A DNA stretch of 64,000 bases from Centropus unirufus (GCA_013397695.1 VYZI01000005.1:4847980-4911979), one strand, 5' to 3'; positions 13,830-25,479 are shown, numbered from the stretch's first letter. The notes: generated from the sequence alone by a model not told the origin. Program-made: numbers and translations.

Positions 13830-14037
13830 GCCAGGATGGCAGGACATTCCTTCAAACTATGTTTTCATTAAAGATTCTGCCTTTTCCAGAATAATAGTAA
13901 ATGACACGTGAACTTCATATGAACTATAGGTCATGAAAGGATTTAGTATTGGCATTTTTAATCTAAAAAGTCTGTGCCAGAAAATCAATATGTTTCAGTC
14001 GCAGCATTCGAATGCAATTTTCTTCACGTAACAGGGT

Positions 14038-14082
14038 TCTTTCTTTCACTCCTCCCTCTCTCTTTCTCTCTCCCTCTTCTTT
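14038..14082 (+). repeat. polypyrimidine (CT-rich) low-complexity tract
   Basis: About 45 bases consist almost entirely of C and T, with ctct runs. This is a degenerate CT simple repeat. Confidence 0.8.
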
Positions 14083-14449
14083 AAAAATAATGAATAATTC
14101 CCAGTTTTTCTATGAAACAAGCAGGCACATTAGAAGGCAACGACATCAATAACGCGTTACATGTAAACAGAAAATGAACAAAAAAATCATTCAAGGCCCC
14201 TTTCAAACCGGCGTGCTTTTCATCAGCGCTATTACAGGTTCCATTCACATTATCGGATTGAACCACGCTGCATAACCAAGGTGCTGACAAGCCTTGATTA
14301 CCCAATAACTCCTGTATTCCTTTCAGGCAGGTTCACCGAGAGGACAGGAATGCGCGGCCTTCCTGTGGGGCAGGCTGCTTTCCAGCCAGACCAAGTCAAT
14401 GAAACCCAACGCCCTCCCGCTCCTGCACGCCGAAACAGCCCCTGCATTT

Positions 14450-14640
14450 CCTGAGAGGCAATTATGACTTTTCCCTTCTTTATTCTCAATTGTTTCGGAT
14501 AACAATTTATTGTACATCGGAGGGGCCAATATAAACATTTTAAACTCTTTTCATAACACTCAGAGGGGGCTGCTAAGTCATCTCCGTAGTAAATCTGTTG
14601 TCGGCTCTTTCCCATGCTGCAGAGTCAACAAATCTGTCTC
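14450..14640. promoter_or_regulatory. candidate conserved non-coding element
   Basis: This is a compact unique block containing caattgt and aacaatttattgt words, SOX-like ACAAT cores in both orientations around 14486-14513, and a TAAGTCATC word near 14574. It lies between CpG-rich segments. The assignment is by texture only. Confidence 0.33.
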
Positions 14641-14669
14641 TCACCCAGGGCAGGCCCAGCCAGGCACTG

Positions 14670-14915
14670 CGAAAACAGGGGAAAACGAACACAGCGCCTT
14701 GCGTGTCGCGTCTCTACTTGCTCCAACTTTCCCTGCACGTTTCTCAGCTGCCTCCCTTTTGGTTTTCCCTACGCACGGCACACGCCTCGAAAGACAGATT
14801 GCTCAAAGGGAAAAAGGGTTTCAGGCAGCCCTACGTGTTCTTCACGTTTGCATTAAACTTCCAGCCCAAGGAAGGGCAGAGGATGCATTACGCACTCGCT
14901 CTTTCCAGCGAGTCG
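14670..14915. promoter_or_regulatory. CpG-rich cluster
   Basis: I count seventeen CpGs between 14670 and 14915, including a dense run at 14701-14710 and another at 14772-14789. Overlapping open frames on the plus strand (to 142 codons) have no recognisable domain and are best explained by the composition. The cluster may mark an unmethylated regulatory element or a non-coding transcript promoter. No TATA box or obvious first exon can be assigned. Confidence 0.35.
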
Positions 14916-15019
14916 GGCTGGAGCACTAATGAAATGCAGGAGGCAGAGTTGGCGGCCAGATGTGGGGTGAGGGCTTCTACTAAAAGGGAGCTGGAGCCAT
15001 TAGGGCTGGGATCTAACAG

Positions 15020-15200
15020 AGGCTAATTCCCTCGCCATGTCACTTGCCTAATGCCTTGCAGACAACTCTTTCTGCCTTCCCTAACAAGCAGGCACGTATC
15101 AAAGGCAATCAAGCAAAATAAACAACATTTGCAACAAATTTATTTTTGGTAGCAATTTATGCTAAACTTACTGTTATTTCTCCTTAACTAATCAGTTCTT
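15020..15200. promoter_or_regulatory. candidate conserved non-coding element
   Basis: An AT-rich unique block begins with a CTAATTCC word and contains atcaaaggcaatcaa (TCF/LEF-like ATCAAAG at 15098-15104) and aacaacatttgcaacaaattt-like words. There is no open frame of note. The assignment is by texture only. Confidence 0.3.
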
Positions 15201-16070
15201 AGTCCTCTTCTATGTGTCCCACGAGTGGAACAGCTGCTTTACTATCACTTAGCATCCAGAGCTGTGGGTGTAATATTACCCACATTTCTCTAATTAACTT
15301 CTAATGACACTATTTACCTGCACATTTTTCCTATTATTTTGGTTATTTTAAAGTCAGAGTAGAATTCTACTTTTACCTGTGGCTGCTGCACATGTGGCAA
15401 GACTTGTAGCTGCATACAAAGCTCCAGCCCAGCTCTAGCTCCAGGCAGACCCAGCTGCCCACCAGCTGCAGGACCATGGGGGTCTCCTGCGTGGGGCTGC
15501 ATCATGGCATAGGCTCAGTTTTCCAACCAAGCCCTGGGGGATCAGAGGATGAATGGTGTGGTGCTCCCACCTCTCCTCAATGCACCAAGCCCCTACCTCC
15601 TCCTAACAGGGACTTTATGGGGACAAGAAGAAAAAGGTGGCTTCTGCAAGCCCTGGAGATACCAGTGCAGCAGGCGAGGGAAGGAGAGCTGTGGGATGGG
15701 GCCAGAGGAATAAATCCACACTAAAGTCATGAGGCTTGGCCAGTCCAGCTTATGGCAGAGACCTCTGACAAGCCACTGCCAAGCACACACATTATATTTT
15801 GTTTTAAGGCCTTAATATTCAGTTCCCCTGGACAAATACATACATCAGTGCACGAAGCCCACAAAGCCATGCTTCAGAATCGGTGTCCAAACACCAGGAC
15901 TCTGAAGCAGATCATACCTCCACCATCTTGCACCATAGATGTGCAGAGAATAATGCCCACACACTGCAAATGCACACACTGGGACCTTTCCTGCTGTAAA
16001 TATCCACTGTCCAGTTCTCAGCTTTAGTATTTTATCTTCTTTTTCCTTGCCCACACACAACTGCTATGTT
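15200..16070. other. unique non-coding sequence
   Basis: No repeat, RNA gene or convincing coding frame is visible. Open frames up to about 90 codons overlap on both strands. Confidence 0.5.
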
Positions 16071-16290
16071 CTGCACATCACTATGGTCTATTTATTTATT
16101 GTCACAAGCCTTTTAAAATGGCAAAAATTTTGAGCTATCTGTGGTTGTGCCGGTTTACTTTTCAACACCGCTAATGAAGGCCTTTCTGCTTCGTATTGCC
16201 TAAAACTGGCATAAAAGGGGATTTCCTACTCAAGTACAAACAAAGAAAAGCTTGACGGCTTTCCTTCCAAGGAGAGGAGTTACTCTTGCC
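16070..16290. promoter_or_regulatory. candidate conserved non-coding element
   Basis: This unique AT-rich block has a ctatttatttattg MEF2/forkhead-like run, a GCTAATGA homeodomain-like core near 16170 and retained CpGs. No frame is coding-like. Confidence is low because conservation was not tested. Confidence 0.27.
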
Positions 16291-18060
16291 CAAGGAAGCA
16301 CACTTGATAGAAAACATTCTGCCCTGGGGGGTTTCTCACACACTTGTGATATAGCAAACTTTAAACTTTTCTGCATCCACAATCGAGCAAAAAGGTGTCA
16401 CACATGAACTATTAAAAAACTGTACAAATCTGAACTCACTTTCTCCTTAGATGATGATGGTTCTAACAATGCAACCAGTAGAAACGTTTGTGTATTTTAA
16501 AGCCAGTCGTAGTAACATAGATTATAGAAATAATTATTGATACTATAAGCACAATAAAAAAGGAAGGTGAACAAGAAGTACACATGATCCTAAAAAATAA
16601 TCTTCAAAAATATATTCCACGATAGGGCATTTATAAAAAAAAGCTTCTATTTTACCTGTATCTATAGCAATTTGTTACATGAAAAAGAAAAGAGATTAAC
16701 TGGGCTCCTGGAAACTGTAACAGCAACACCAATGCATTACTTGCCTGTTGAATACTGAATACACTTGAAAGCTGTGTTATGGATTTGCTGATGTTTGTCT
16801 GAATGAATAACCTATGGGAAACTTAGGATCAAAGCGCAGTAACTACATAAGTTAGTTTTTACTTTAGTTACTCTTAGATTATATGAAGAAATCAAAATTG
16901 CACCTTGTCATATTTGACTGGTATCATACTTCCCAGCTTAACAGTAATTGTTACCAAGCAAATGCTCCAAGGAATACTTACTAAATATGACTCTGAATTG
17001 CAGTCTATCTCCCAACAAAGTCAAAGTTGTGTGAACTGCATCTTTACAAAATCTCAGCATATGACTAAGAAAGACGAAAAGTGAACTGCCAGATTTTTGC
17101 AGCTCAGTCGCATTCACTGAGGCTGAGACATAACTACTGCATCTTCAGACCACATGAATTTTAAAACCTCCCCTTCAAAAATTACCTGCATTCTTCAGCT
17201 CTATAGCAGCCCCTGTTCCAATGCTTACAAGAATGGAGACCTTATATAGCCATTTTCTTCAATCAATCTAAATAAAAAGACGTCATCATTTCCCTCCATC
17301 AATCACTCTGTTGTACATTTAACTGCTGTGGCCTTACAATCACTGAATCACATTTTTTTAAATTTTCTCAGAAAGCTTCTTCCTTAATTGCACTGAAAAA
17401 TTGTAATGACATTTTTTAATAGACATTCAGGGACAGTTCATAAAAACTCTATGCAGCGTTCAAATAAAGGTTTTATAGAACTTAACCAGACAGAAGTGAA
17501 ATTCATCTATTTATTTATTTATTTTCCCAAAAAGCTACTATCCCATACACTGAGAAATCCTTTCTGTGATCTGACTAAACAGCACTGACCTGTTATATCA
17601 CCTCCTGAGATGATATGCACAGAGAAAGAAGAAAAAGCAAGCTGGAGTGCGAAGTCAACCCTGTATCACACAAGCATAAACCATCATCAGCACAGAATCA
17701 AACTGAAGTCCATGAATGCTGCAATCCCAGAAACCTTCACGACACAGGTTGTAATTCTGAATTTGTTTTGCAATTTATGGATTAGTGTTATTGCCACTGT
17801 TTGATAGCAAGTCTCTACATCAGGGAAGTCTTTACTCAGATTTTATGAAGAGATATTGTTACTGCGCTAGATCTTGAGCTGCCTTTCAGTCAATGCAATG
17901 CTTTTGCCAGTCTGCCATGCAGGCAGTAGGTGCAACATCAGCCTAATAACCTGCTATCTTTTCAATAAATCTTGTTATCAGACATCAGCAACACCAATCA
18001 CTGTGGTCTCAAACATAAAGATTACTTTCCTCCACCGGGAACAAGAAGTGATTAAAATTT
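16290..18060. other. AT-rich unique sequence
   Basis: The stretch is ordinary AT-rich sequence with a short ATTT run (17509-17525) and no recognisable interspersed repeat or gene. Confidence 0.5.
17509..17525 (+). repeat. (ATTT)n short microsatellite
   Basis: About four consecutive TATT/ATTT units. Confidence 0.8.
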
Positions 18061-18062
18061 AT

Positions 18063-18190
18063 CACTGAATCACTAGGTCAGAAGAGACCTCTGAGATCAT
18101 TGAGTCCAACTGTACCTGCCTACCACTAAACCATATCCGTATGCACCTCATCTACCCATCTTTTAAATACATCCAGGGATCACAATACAG
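18063..18190 (-). mobile_element. CR1-type LINE fragment, 3' end
   Basis: The left end reads aatcactaggtcagaagaga, followed by a match to the CR1 phrase about gagatcattgagtccaac and then by 'cactaaacca' and 'catctacccatcttttaaa'. These are the antisense of the CR1 3' untranslated end, so the element is on the minus strand with its 3' end at the left. It is truncated at the 5' side and quite diverged. Weak similarity may continue toward 18330, where an A12 run (18324-18335) occurs. CR1 is a non-LTR retrotransposon abundant in birds and reptiles; this copy has no coding capacity. Confidence 0.8.
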
Positions 18191-20040
18191 CTTGAACACC
18201 TGGAAGCCTCCCCTGACCAAAGGGGATTGCACAACAGTGCTCTGCATCCAGGAGCTTAATGCATCACCCTGAAAAAGCTCTTGTGATACAGCAACTCCCA
18301 TCCCCTAAACTCCTGTCACTGGGAAAAAAAAAAAATTAAACTCCCTGTAGAAACCCTGTCCAAAACAAGTTTTAGAGGAAAAAAGCATCAAAGAAAAAGT
18401 TCAAAACCCACCCTGGATTGAAATGGGAATTTGGGTCTGAGCCACCAAAGAGACTTCACATAAAATTAGTGTGGGACCACTCTCGACAGCCAGGCAGGTA
18501 ACAACTCTCTCTAAACTCGCTCTACTACATCCATCCAGATGGATCCATACCCATTTTGTTACGCAAATATTCCTAAATCTGCATCTCATTCTCAAATGCT
18601 GCTGCAATCCACTGACGCTGAGCCACACCACTAGCTAGAAAGAGCCTTTTCCCAAATGCAACGGCAACACGTACAATGTGCTGCTGTCTGCAGGAGCAAA
18701 AAGGGCTGCAAAAGGCTTCTTATTCATGAATTAGTCCATTAGGGAAGTGTTTACCCCAAAACAAACCGCTGGCAGCATGAGATGGATGAAACCTGTAATA
18801 TTCACTGTGCAACAACACGTGGAGGGGCAGCAGTGCTGGAACGGTGCTCTGAAATCCTTTGGCACTGCACACCAGAACTTTCCTTTTTAAACACAGGAAT
18901 AAAAGAATTAGTAGACAGTGTAACAAACAAAATCAGGTGAGTGTTTACATAGGAAAACCAGCCCTCTTGTAGCTGCACAAATAAATAAAATTCTTTTTTT
19001 TTTCTTTGAAGAAGGAGTATATGCTCAACATGCCTTTGTCTTGTATCACAATAGAAAAACCCTTTGCGCTGGAATATCTGAATCACTTCTTGGCAGTCTC
19101 TCAAGGTAAACAGAGTAAATTGAAAATGAATGTTTATCATAGGCGCACACATACACACACACTAGCAAAGTAGAGTGCTGTATTTGCCTATCAAACATAA
19201 GAAGCGATTGAGTCCATCAGTCATTCAAACAAGCAACTGAAAAGTGGAAATAATGGGATGACAACATCAGAAAACAACCTCCCAGAAAGAGATGAGTTTC
19301 CTCGTAGCCATTTGTCTTGTCTAATTAATCCCATATGTGGGACTAGACTGGAACATTAAAAAAAATTACGTACAAAATATTACTTTCACTGGGAAGTTTC
19401 AGAAGTACAAAAGAAAAAGAAATGCTTTAAGGTTGTACTTTGCTTTCAAACCCTGTTCTTCACATCATCTTCATAATCTGGGACTCTGCCCCTGTGCCTA
19501 GATGAGACTAAGATCATGTTAGCAGTGAATAGAAAGCAGTTGGAAAAGATGCGGAAAATTATGTCGCTACCACTAATAAAACAAGATATCATTTCCTAAT
19601 AGATTAAAAACCTGCGTATTAGGTTGCAGACTATTCCTGGGCACCCACGGAGCGATCATGCCCAAGAGCACTTCCCTCTGCTCAAGACCGGTGAAAAGGG
19701 CATGACCTATTCCCTTCCACGCAAACCTTGTCACAGTTTATCCGCATTTTTGTCAACTTGGAATTAGACTGCTGTAACACACTCTCCACAGGGCAAAACA
19801 AAATGCAGAAACAAATACAGAATGTGTCAACTGCTGATTTAATGGCGTTTCATGCCAGGAGCTTGTTGCCCTAATGTGTACAGGTCTGTGATATCTGTCC
19901 TCACGGGAAGCTCCGCAGGTATAGAAATGTGGTGGGTTTCATGCGCAAAATGCTATACCCAACAACTTTTGAAAGGGATTTCTGATCCCGAGTATGGGGA
20001 CAGACATACTTGGCCAGGTTCTCGGAACTGTGGCCATTTC
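18190..20040. other. unique non-coding sequence
   Basis: No gene or clear repeat is visible apart from a CA-rich stretch at 19145-19163. Short overlapping open frames are uninformative. Confidence 0.5.
19145..19163 (+). repeat. short (CA)n-like run
   Basis: An interrupted cacac / acacacac dinucleotide run. Confidence 0.7.
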
Positions 20041-20068
20041 TGAAAAATAAGGTTTTGGTTTGGTGTGG

Positions 20069-20088
20069 TATTATTATTAATAATAATA
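20069..20088. repeat. perfect 20-bp AT palindrome
   Basis: (TAT)n turns into (ATA)n around a central TTAA, so the 20 bases equal their own reverse complement. The symmetry breaks immediately outside (G at 20068, T at 20089). It probably arose from a TTA/TAA trinucleotide repeat with an inversion of phase. It could extrude a small cruciform, but AT-only arms are weak. Confidence 0.75.
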
Positions 20089-20449
20089 TTTTTTAAGTAC
20101 ACAGCAGACATTACCACCGTAGTGTGGACCAGGTAGGCTACCAGAGCTGAAATGAAAGCAGAGCTGAACTGAAAGCTCCTTCAACATGCCAGGAAATATC
20201 CTCCACATGCCTGCAACCCTACAGCAGGCAGCATATGTTCCATTTTGAACGTGACAGTACGAGCGGTGACCTGTTTTCAGAGGAGCACCCTTACAGGCTT
20301 TTGGGAGGAGAAAAGACTACAGGCTGCTGGGCTTCACCAAGTGCAGCCTGTGGTTTGTGTGTCATTGTCTGCTACAATAATAGTGAAAAAATTAATAACG
20401 CAAGGACATCCAGGGCTTATGCTGCATACTGTGCTTTAAATGCAGTGAC

Positions 20450-20650
20450 TCATAGAACCATCGCATGGTTTGGGTTGGAAGACCTTAAAGATCCTCAAGT
20501 TTAAATCTCCCTGCCATGGGCAGGGACAGCTTCCACTAGGCAAGGTTGCTCAAAGCCTCACCCAGCCTGGCCTTGAACACCTCCAGGGATGGGGCATCCA
20601 CAGCCTCTCTGGTCACTCTGTTCCAGTACCTCGTTATTCTCACAGTCTTT
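20450..20650 (-). mobile_element. CR1-type LINE fragment, 3' end
   Basis: This is the longest CR1 match in the window, about 200 bases. It starts with catagaacca and tggtttgggttggaa, then the conserved 'ctgccatgggcagggaca' segment and 'ttgctcaaagcc', and runs through 'cctccagggatggggc' to 'ctgttccag'. This is antisense to the CR1 3' end, so the element lies on the minus strand. It is 5'-truncated, as most CR1 copies are, and carries no intact reverse-transcriptase frame. Confidence 0.92.
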
Positions 20651-20904
20651 GCACATCAACAAGAGGGGTGAAAACTACTTTGGCACTTCTTGGCACTGTA
20701 ACAAGGTCCATTCACTACAGAAACCCCCAAATAACATCCGCACTAACTCCCAAAGGGGAAGAGGTGCTGAACAGTGCACCAACAATCTTACAGCTTCACA
20801 CACAATTTTGCACAAACTTCGGCAAACTTTTTAGAACAAAAGTAAAACAAGGAGTCGAGCCCTGTGTTGGGCCTCCATCTAAGGCAGGCAGCAGTGAGCT
20901 TGCT

Positions 20905-20995
20905 TTGGGCATATGAACACACCTATACACGTGCAGATGTACACACATCTGTATACGGATGTACATACATAGATCCATTGGCACGCATATATGAA
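20905..20995 (+). repeat. degenerate CA/TA (ACAT-like) low-complexity region
   Basis: Repeated acacac, acat and gtatac words form an imperfect simple-repeat region. The Cys/Val/His/Met-rich minus-strand open frame here is a by-product of the repeat. Confidence 0.65.
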
Positions 20996-21057
20996 TACTG
21001 GTATAGTTTTGAGGCAAATAATATTTTAAAATAATTTTCCTATGAAAGTTTTTTCAG

Positions 21058-21103
21058 GATTTTGCTGAAGAAAAGTTTACTAGATTTTGCTGAAGAAAAG
21101 TTT
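21058..21103 (+). repeat. 21-bp perfect tandem-type duplication
   Basis: The 21 bases at 21058-21078 recur without change at 21083-21103, separated by four bases (period 25). The unit is gatttt-gctgaagaaaa-gttt. This is a small recent duplication, probably from replication slippage. Confidence 0.9.
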
Positions 21104-21104
21104 C

Positions 21105-21880
21105 CCAGAGTACATTTTCCCTATTCCTCCTCACTCCCAAAACTCTCTTCAGATTGCTTTCTGAGAAGGAGGGGCCAGACAATCTGCCCTACTTCGGCCA
21201 GGGTTGAGGTGCTTGAAATGCTCTCCTTGCTCCCCCATCTGCCTCTGTGCGGTGAGGACACCCCCCAGGCCTGGGGGACGTCACTCTGCAGTGCTTCTGC
21301 AGCCACCCATGCCAAGCTGAGCACCTTTACTTTATCCACTCCCTGAGAAGCGCTTCAACTGACTTCTCCCATGCTCGCTGTCTTGCTTAAAGAAAATGGG
21401 TTAATTCCTGTTGCAATGTACTTTTAGTCTGGTTTTGGTTTTGTTTTTTGTTGCTTTTTTTTTCTTTTCACCACAGCCAGAAAGAAGGGGGAATTGCAAA
21501 GTTTTCCTTCTCCTTTGAAGGAAAATCTACCTTTTAGTCACTGAGTCAGCTCCAACCCTCATGTAAAAAAACCCTGGATACAATTCTTTCTCTACTGTAC
21601 AGCACTGCATGTTTTCCTTTGGCATTTACAGGGGCCTAAATACGATATGTTTGTTACAAATATTCCTTGCTTCATTCAGCACTGCCCTGAATGAAGTAGG
21701 AAGAAGATTACTAGGATGCCCTGCTTGACACACCAAAATTTTACATCAGAAGCGCCAGCAGCCCAAATGCCTGTCTTTGCCATCAGAAACCTCTTCAGGA
21801 GAAGAGTCGGCTCGCAAAACTGTCGGAAGAGCCCGAGGAATGTATCAATACAGATTTAGGAAAAACAACAGCAGAGAGAT
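21105..21880. other. unique non-coding sequence
   Basis: No gene or repeat is seen beyond a T-rich patch near 21430-21470. Confidence 0.5.
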
Positions 21881-22300
21881 CTGTCCTCCCGCCACTGCTA
21901 ATAAATAAGGTATTAAATCGTTAAGATTTCAATTACAAGGGAAGAATGTGGCTAACCAAATAAAGGCAGGGGGAGCTGAAATAAGTAGTAGGTTAAAGAT
22001 TAATATTCTGGGTTCAGAACAAAAGGATGCTCTTTTGTGGCACTGTGCTTATGCCTCTGAATGTAAACATTGTTCCGAGAACCATTTTTTCTTTGCCCAA
22101 TCTTTAAAGGGTAATAAATTAGACCTTGGACAGCCATACAAGCTGCTACTAGATGTGAATGTGAATGTGTCTGTAGAAAAGGCTGACTTTCAATCAAAGT
22201 CTATTGAAAGAATAGTTGGATTTTCTAAAGAAGCATGTTGTGCCTATTAACCAACTTACAAAAGGGGCCATTTTCTTGATTTATGTTTGGTTGCTATAGA
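21880..22300. promoter_or_regulatory. candidate conserved non-coding block
   Basis: This unique AT-rich block contains several TTAA/TTTAAA words, a TCTTTAAAGGG (TCF/T-box-like) word near 22101, TGAATGTGAATGTG repeats at 22155-22175, and a run ending in gatttatgtttggttgctatag. One plus-strand frame stays open for 100 codons (21948-22250), but its product is not recognised and the residue mix is not persuasive. A conserved enhancer-like element fits better than a gene. Not tested by alignment. Confidence 0.38.
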
Positions 22301-24290
22301 GATCTTGCAGTACAGACTGGCAGGTGAAGCTCCCATTTAACAATCTCACAGGTTTTTCTTAGCTGTACTCAGAGGACATGGAGCTACAGTAGGTAAAGCC
22401 CACTGCACAAACATACCACCATCTGTCAAACCTGGAGATCAGATTTGAGGCTTTCCAAGAATTTATCAGGAATAGGCTAGACTTACCACACAATCTTTGC
22501 TGACAACATTTCACACCCTGAAAAATCTTATCACAACGAACTGCTTCAGCTCTGTTAGGTTTTGTCACTGATCCTCTTCTTATTCAGCAGGTAAGTACGG
22601 GTGAGCAGGATACCAACATATCACAGGATTTATTTGGCAAAGCATACAGCGTATGCATGAGAAAGAACCTTTGTTCTGCAACACTAGCATGTGTGAAGAA
22701 GTGTTAATTAATAGTAGGCCCTTTTTCCATGAGCCACAGAATACCTCGGAGAGTGTGCACCTAAGAAATAACACAAGTCATGCTCGAATTGGAAGGAAAA
22801 CTTTTGCACATCAGTAGGTCACAGGCAATTCAAGAGATGGACAGGAAAATGCTGTTTTACAAGACCACGTCTTCTGCCTAAACGCTCATGAAAGGTAGCT
22901 ATATGGAAACTAGAGTTCTTGAAAAGGTAACGCAATCAGCAACCTATGGGATGCTCCAAACAGCAATGGGAAAATGGGAAAATCTGTAGGGCAGTACACA
23001 CTTCAAGCCAAAACCAAACCAAACCAATACAATATTGAGGATGCCAGCATTTCCGTAGATGCTTCCTTCCATTAGCAGATACAATATTAAATACAAACAA
23101 GAGAAAAAGACTTGAAAAAGCAAATAAAAACCAGAAATATGTTTCTTACTGTAGTTAACGTGAGAAAAAAAATCAGTTATGCCTATGTGAGTCTCTGATT
23201 CAACAAGGACTTTCCATTGGCCTGCCTCATCAGAAAGAAATCTGCATTTTATAAACCAGTGATGTAATGTGATTAAAGAACATATTTTGTCAGAAGGCAG
23301 TGCTTTATGGCTGCCTTACTTACCAGCCTCTACTACATTACTAGCACACTGCTATTAAAAGTTTTAACTGAATAGATAGTAGGGGCCAAGTAGTGAAAGG
23401 AAGTAGAAGTGCTTGAGGTTACCTCATGCTCGGCCCAATACCCGTGTCTCCCCAGAAGCAGATGTCTCCAGGTCAAGGTTAGTCTGATCTTGTACAGCTG
23501 AAGTTACTGAAGAGGAGCTTTGCTAATGAGCTCAAGGAGCCAGAACTGAAGCATGGGCAGGAGGAGGCCTGAAGTCAGTCACCCAGAATTCAGCCTCTCC
23601 AGAAATAATCTTCCCTTTCTGCCCCTCTTTTGGAGGAGAAAACAAGAAAAAAAAAAAAAAAGAAAAAAAAAACCACAAACAAAAAAAAACCCTGAAAAAC
23701 ACTTGCTTACATTTAAAAGGGGGCGAAGGATGATAATTGAGGTATTCTCCAAAGGATTTGTTTTAATTTCCGCTGAAAGGTCAGCAAGTCTTTTGAACCC
23801 ACTTTTTTGGGGGAGAGGGCTCCAAGTTATTTCAATACTGTTCTTTTGGAACTTTGCTGAGTATAAGGAACAAATATGGCCTTAACACCAGAGCTGTGAT
23901 GAAGAGAGATGGCTTCCCCGTAAAGCTCTCTGGTGTTTGCATCCTAGTAATTATTCAGCAAATGGATTCCACCTGTTGCACATCACCCAGCACGTACAGA
24001 TGGAACTGAAATATATCCTGGATTTATATTTTATTTGGACTAACAAAGCCAGGATTTGCATTCAAGGGGTAGTGAAGGAACTAAGAATGTTCTGCATCAG
24101 AGACTTGGAAAAAGAAATACGGGGCTTTGGCTGTGGCTCTTCTGCTCAGATTATCTCCAAATACTTCACGTGCAGTGACTCCTCCTAAGGAAAGCAGAAG
24201 GGATCAAATCCATTATGGTCTGCTGTTGAAGCCTCTTTCAGGCCTCTTCTTGACACATCGCTTTTACTTCCTGCTACTTTTTCTTTTTTT
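22300..24290. other. unique non-coding sequence with an A-rich tract
   Basis: No gene is visible. A tract with four AAACC-like units occurs around 23005-23028 and a long A-rich tract at 23639-23699. Confidence 0.5.
23639..23699 (+). repeat. A-rich low-complexity tract
   Basis: About 60 bases are overwhelmingly A, with scattered G and C. No retroposed gene body or polyadenylation signal was found upstream, so it is probably a simple repeat rather than the tail of a processed pseudogene. Confidence 0.8.
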
Positions 24291-24540
24291 TCCATTACAA
24301 GGTAAAATGTACTGGCAATATTTTGACCATCTCCGGTTTTAACTCCAAATCATGATGAAAGCAGATTTGACCATTAAAGCAGTATTACACAATATCTGTC
24401 ATGCAGATTGGACAGTAACTTATTAAACCCTGTTTTATTGAAAGTCTGCATGTCGGCATTTTGGTTTTATACCTTGCATGTGTTTTTAGTGTTGAACTTG
24501 GCTTTTCTGTGAATCTCATAAGCATAAAAAGCACAAAGAC
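24290..24540. promoter_or_regulatory. candidate conserved non-coding element
   Basis: This unique AT-rich block has words such as gcaatattttgacc, ccattaaagcagtatta and ataagcataaa. It has no coding frame and no repeat. The assignment is by texture only. Confidence 0.28.
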
Positions 24541-24969
24541 TGAAATCCTGTCCCTGCTGAAGTAATAGGATTTTTGTCACTGGTGTCCACAGGGTAGGAT
24601 TTCAACCCAGATTACTAACAGATTTTTTAAAAAAGTCTTCAGTTCTGTCTCCCCAAGGTACACCTTTCAACTGGAGAGGTCAGTGGAGAGAAAAAAAAAA
24701 TCAGGCAGAAATGCGACTATTAAAAACATGTTCTAGGCGACATCCTTGTGCAAGTGCATGCACACTCGCATCTTCTGGAAGAACTGCTGAGAGAACGTGG
24801 CATCACACAAGGTCTAACAGCCCAGCAAAAAGAACACCAGTATTAGACCTGTGAACTCTAGATCCCTGAGGATATGTCCAATAAGAGAAAGACAGCACAG
24901 ACAAATAACACTTAGTGCAGGTCACCTAACCAGATAAACGGATCCTGTGTCTACCTTCTGTCACCCTAC

Positions 24970-25200
24970 AGCATGGAGCCTCTTAGATTTTGGTCTTTGA
25001 TATGCATATACACGGCATGGATGGATGCAAACATAACAGGGTGGTAATATTGTGGAAAGCTGCTGTATCATTTTGTAATTTTATTGTACACATCGCCTCT
25101 CTTTTGTCTGGTAGCTTTGGGTCCTTCTCGGCTTCAATGCAGTTCAGATACTTTCAACAGTTGCCCATTGTGTTCCATAAAAAGCAATAAAGGGTGGGGA
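24970..25200. promoter_or_regulatory. candidate conserved non-coding element
   Basis: This unique block contains gatatgcatata, ggtaatattgtgg, and attttattgtacac near 25078-25092. It resembles conserved enhancer sequence and has no recognisable coding content. Confidence 0.28.
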
Positions 25201-25479
25201 AAGAGGCTGTCCTCTCCCTTCTCTGTGCACAAAGAGCCAGCTATGGGAATCTGGGCTCTTCGTTGCCCTGAAAGTTTAACAACTGACTTCAGCTCCACAA
25301 ACGAACACTAAGGATTCAGTGCACCCACCAGTTAAAACCTGCGAGTTTTAACATCAAACCTTGAAAAGTCCTTCGGTCATTCCTAAGGGTGTTTTGCTGT
25401 TTAATAAGCATACCTCCTCACTTTGCAGGAGAGGGATCATGAAAAAAAAAAAGTTACTATAAAACTTAAAACCCTCCAA

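Larger units (their letters stand above)
13800..14330. promoter_or_regulatory. candidate conserved non-coding block with POU octamer
   Basis: This is unique sequence with a regulatory look: an exact octamer ATGCAAAT at 13822-13829, repeated ATTA/TAAT cores, and CpG words kept in an AT-rich context (for example near 14153 and 14211). A polypyrimidine tract at 14038-14082 splits the block. No coding frame fits. Resemblance to vertebrate conserved elements is the only basis. Confidence 0.35.

Noticed and set aside
14510..15026. Overlapping plus-strand frames of 139 and 142 codons
   Set aside because: Two different frames are open across the same CpG-rich DNA, which points to composition rather than coding. 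Neither product is recognisable.
23639..23699. A-rich tract as the tail of a processed pseudogene
   Set aside because: The upstream sequence shows no recognisable mRNA-like body or polyadenylation signal, and the tract is interrupted by C and G; a simple repeat explains it.
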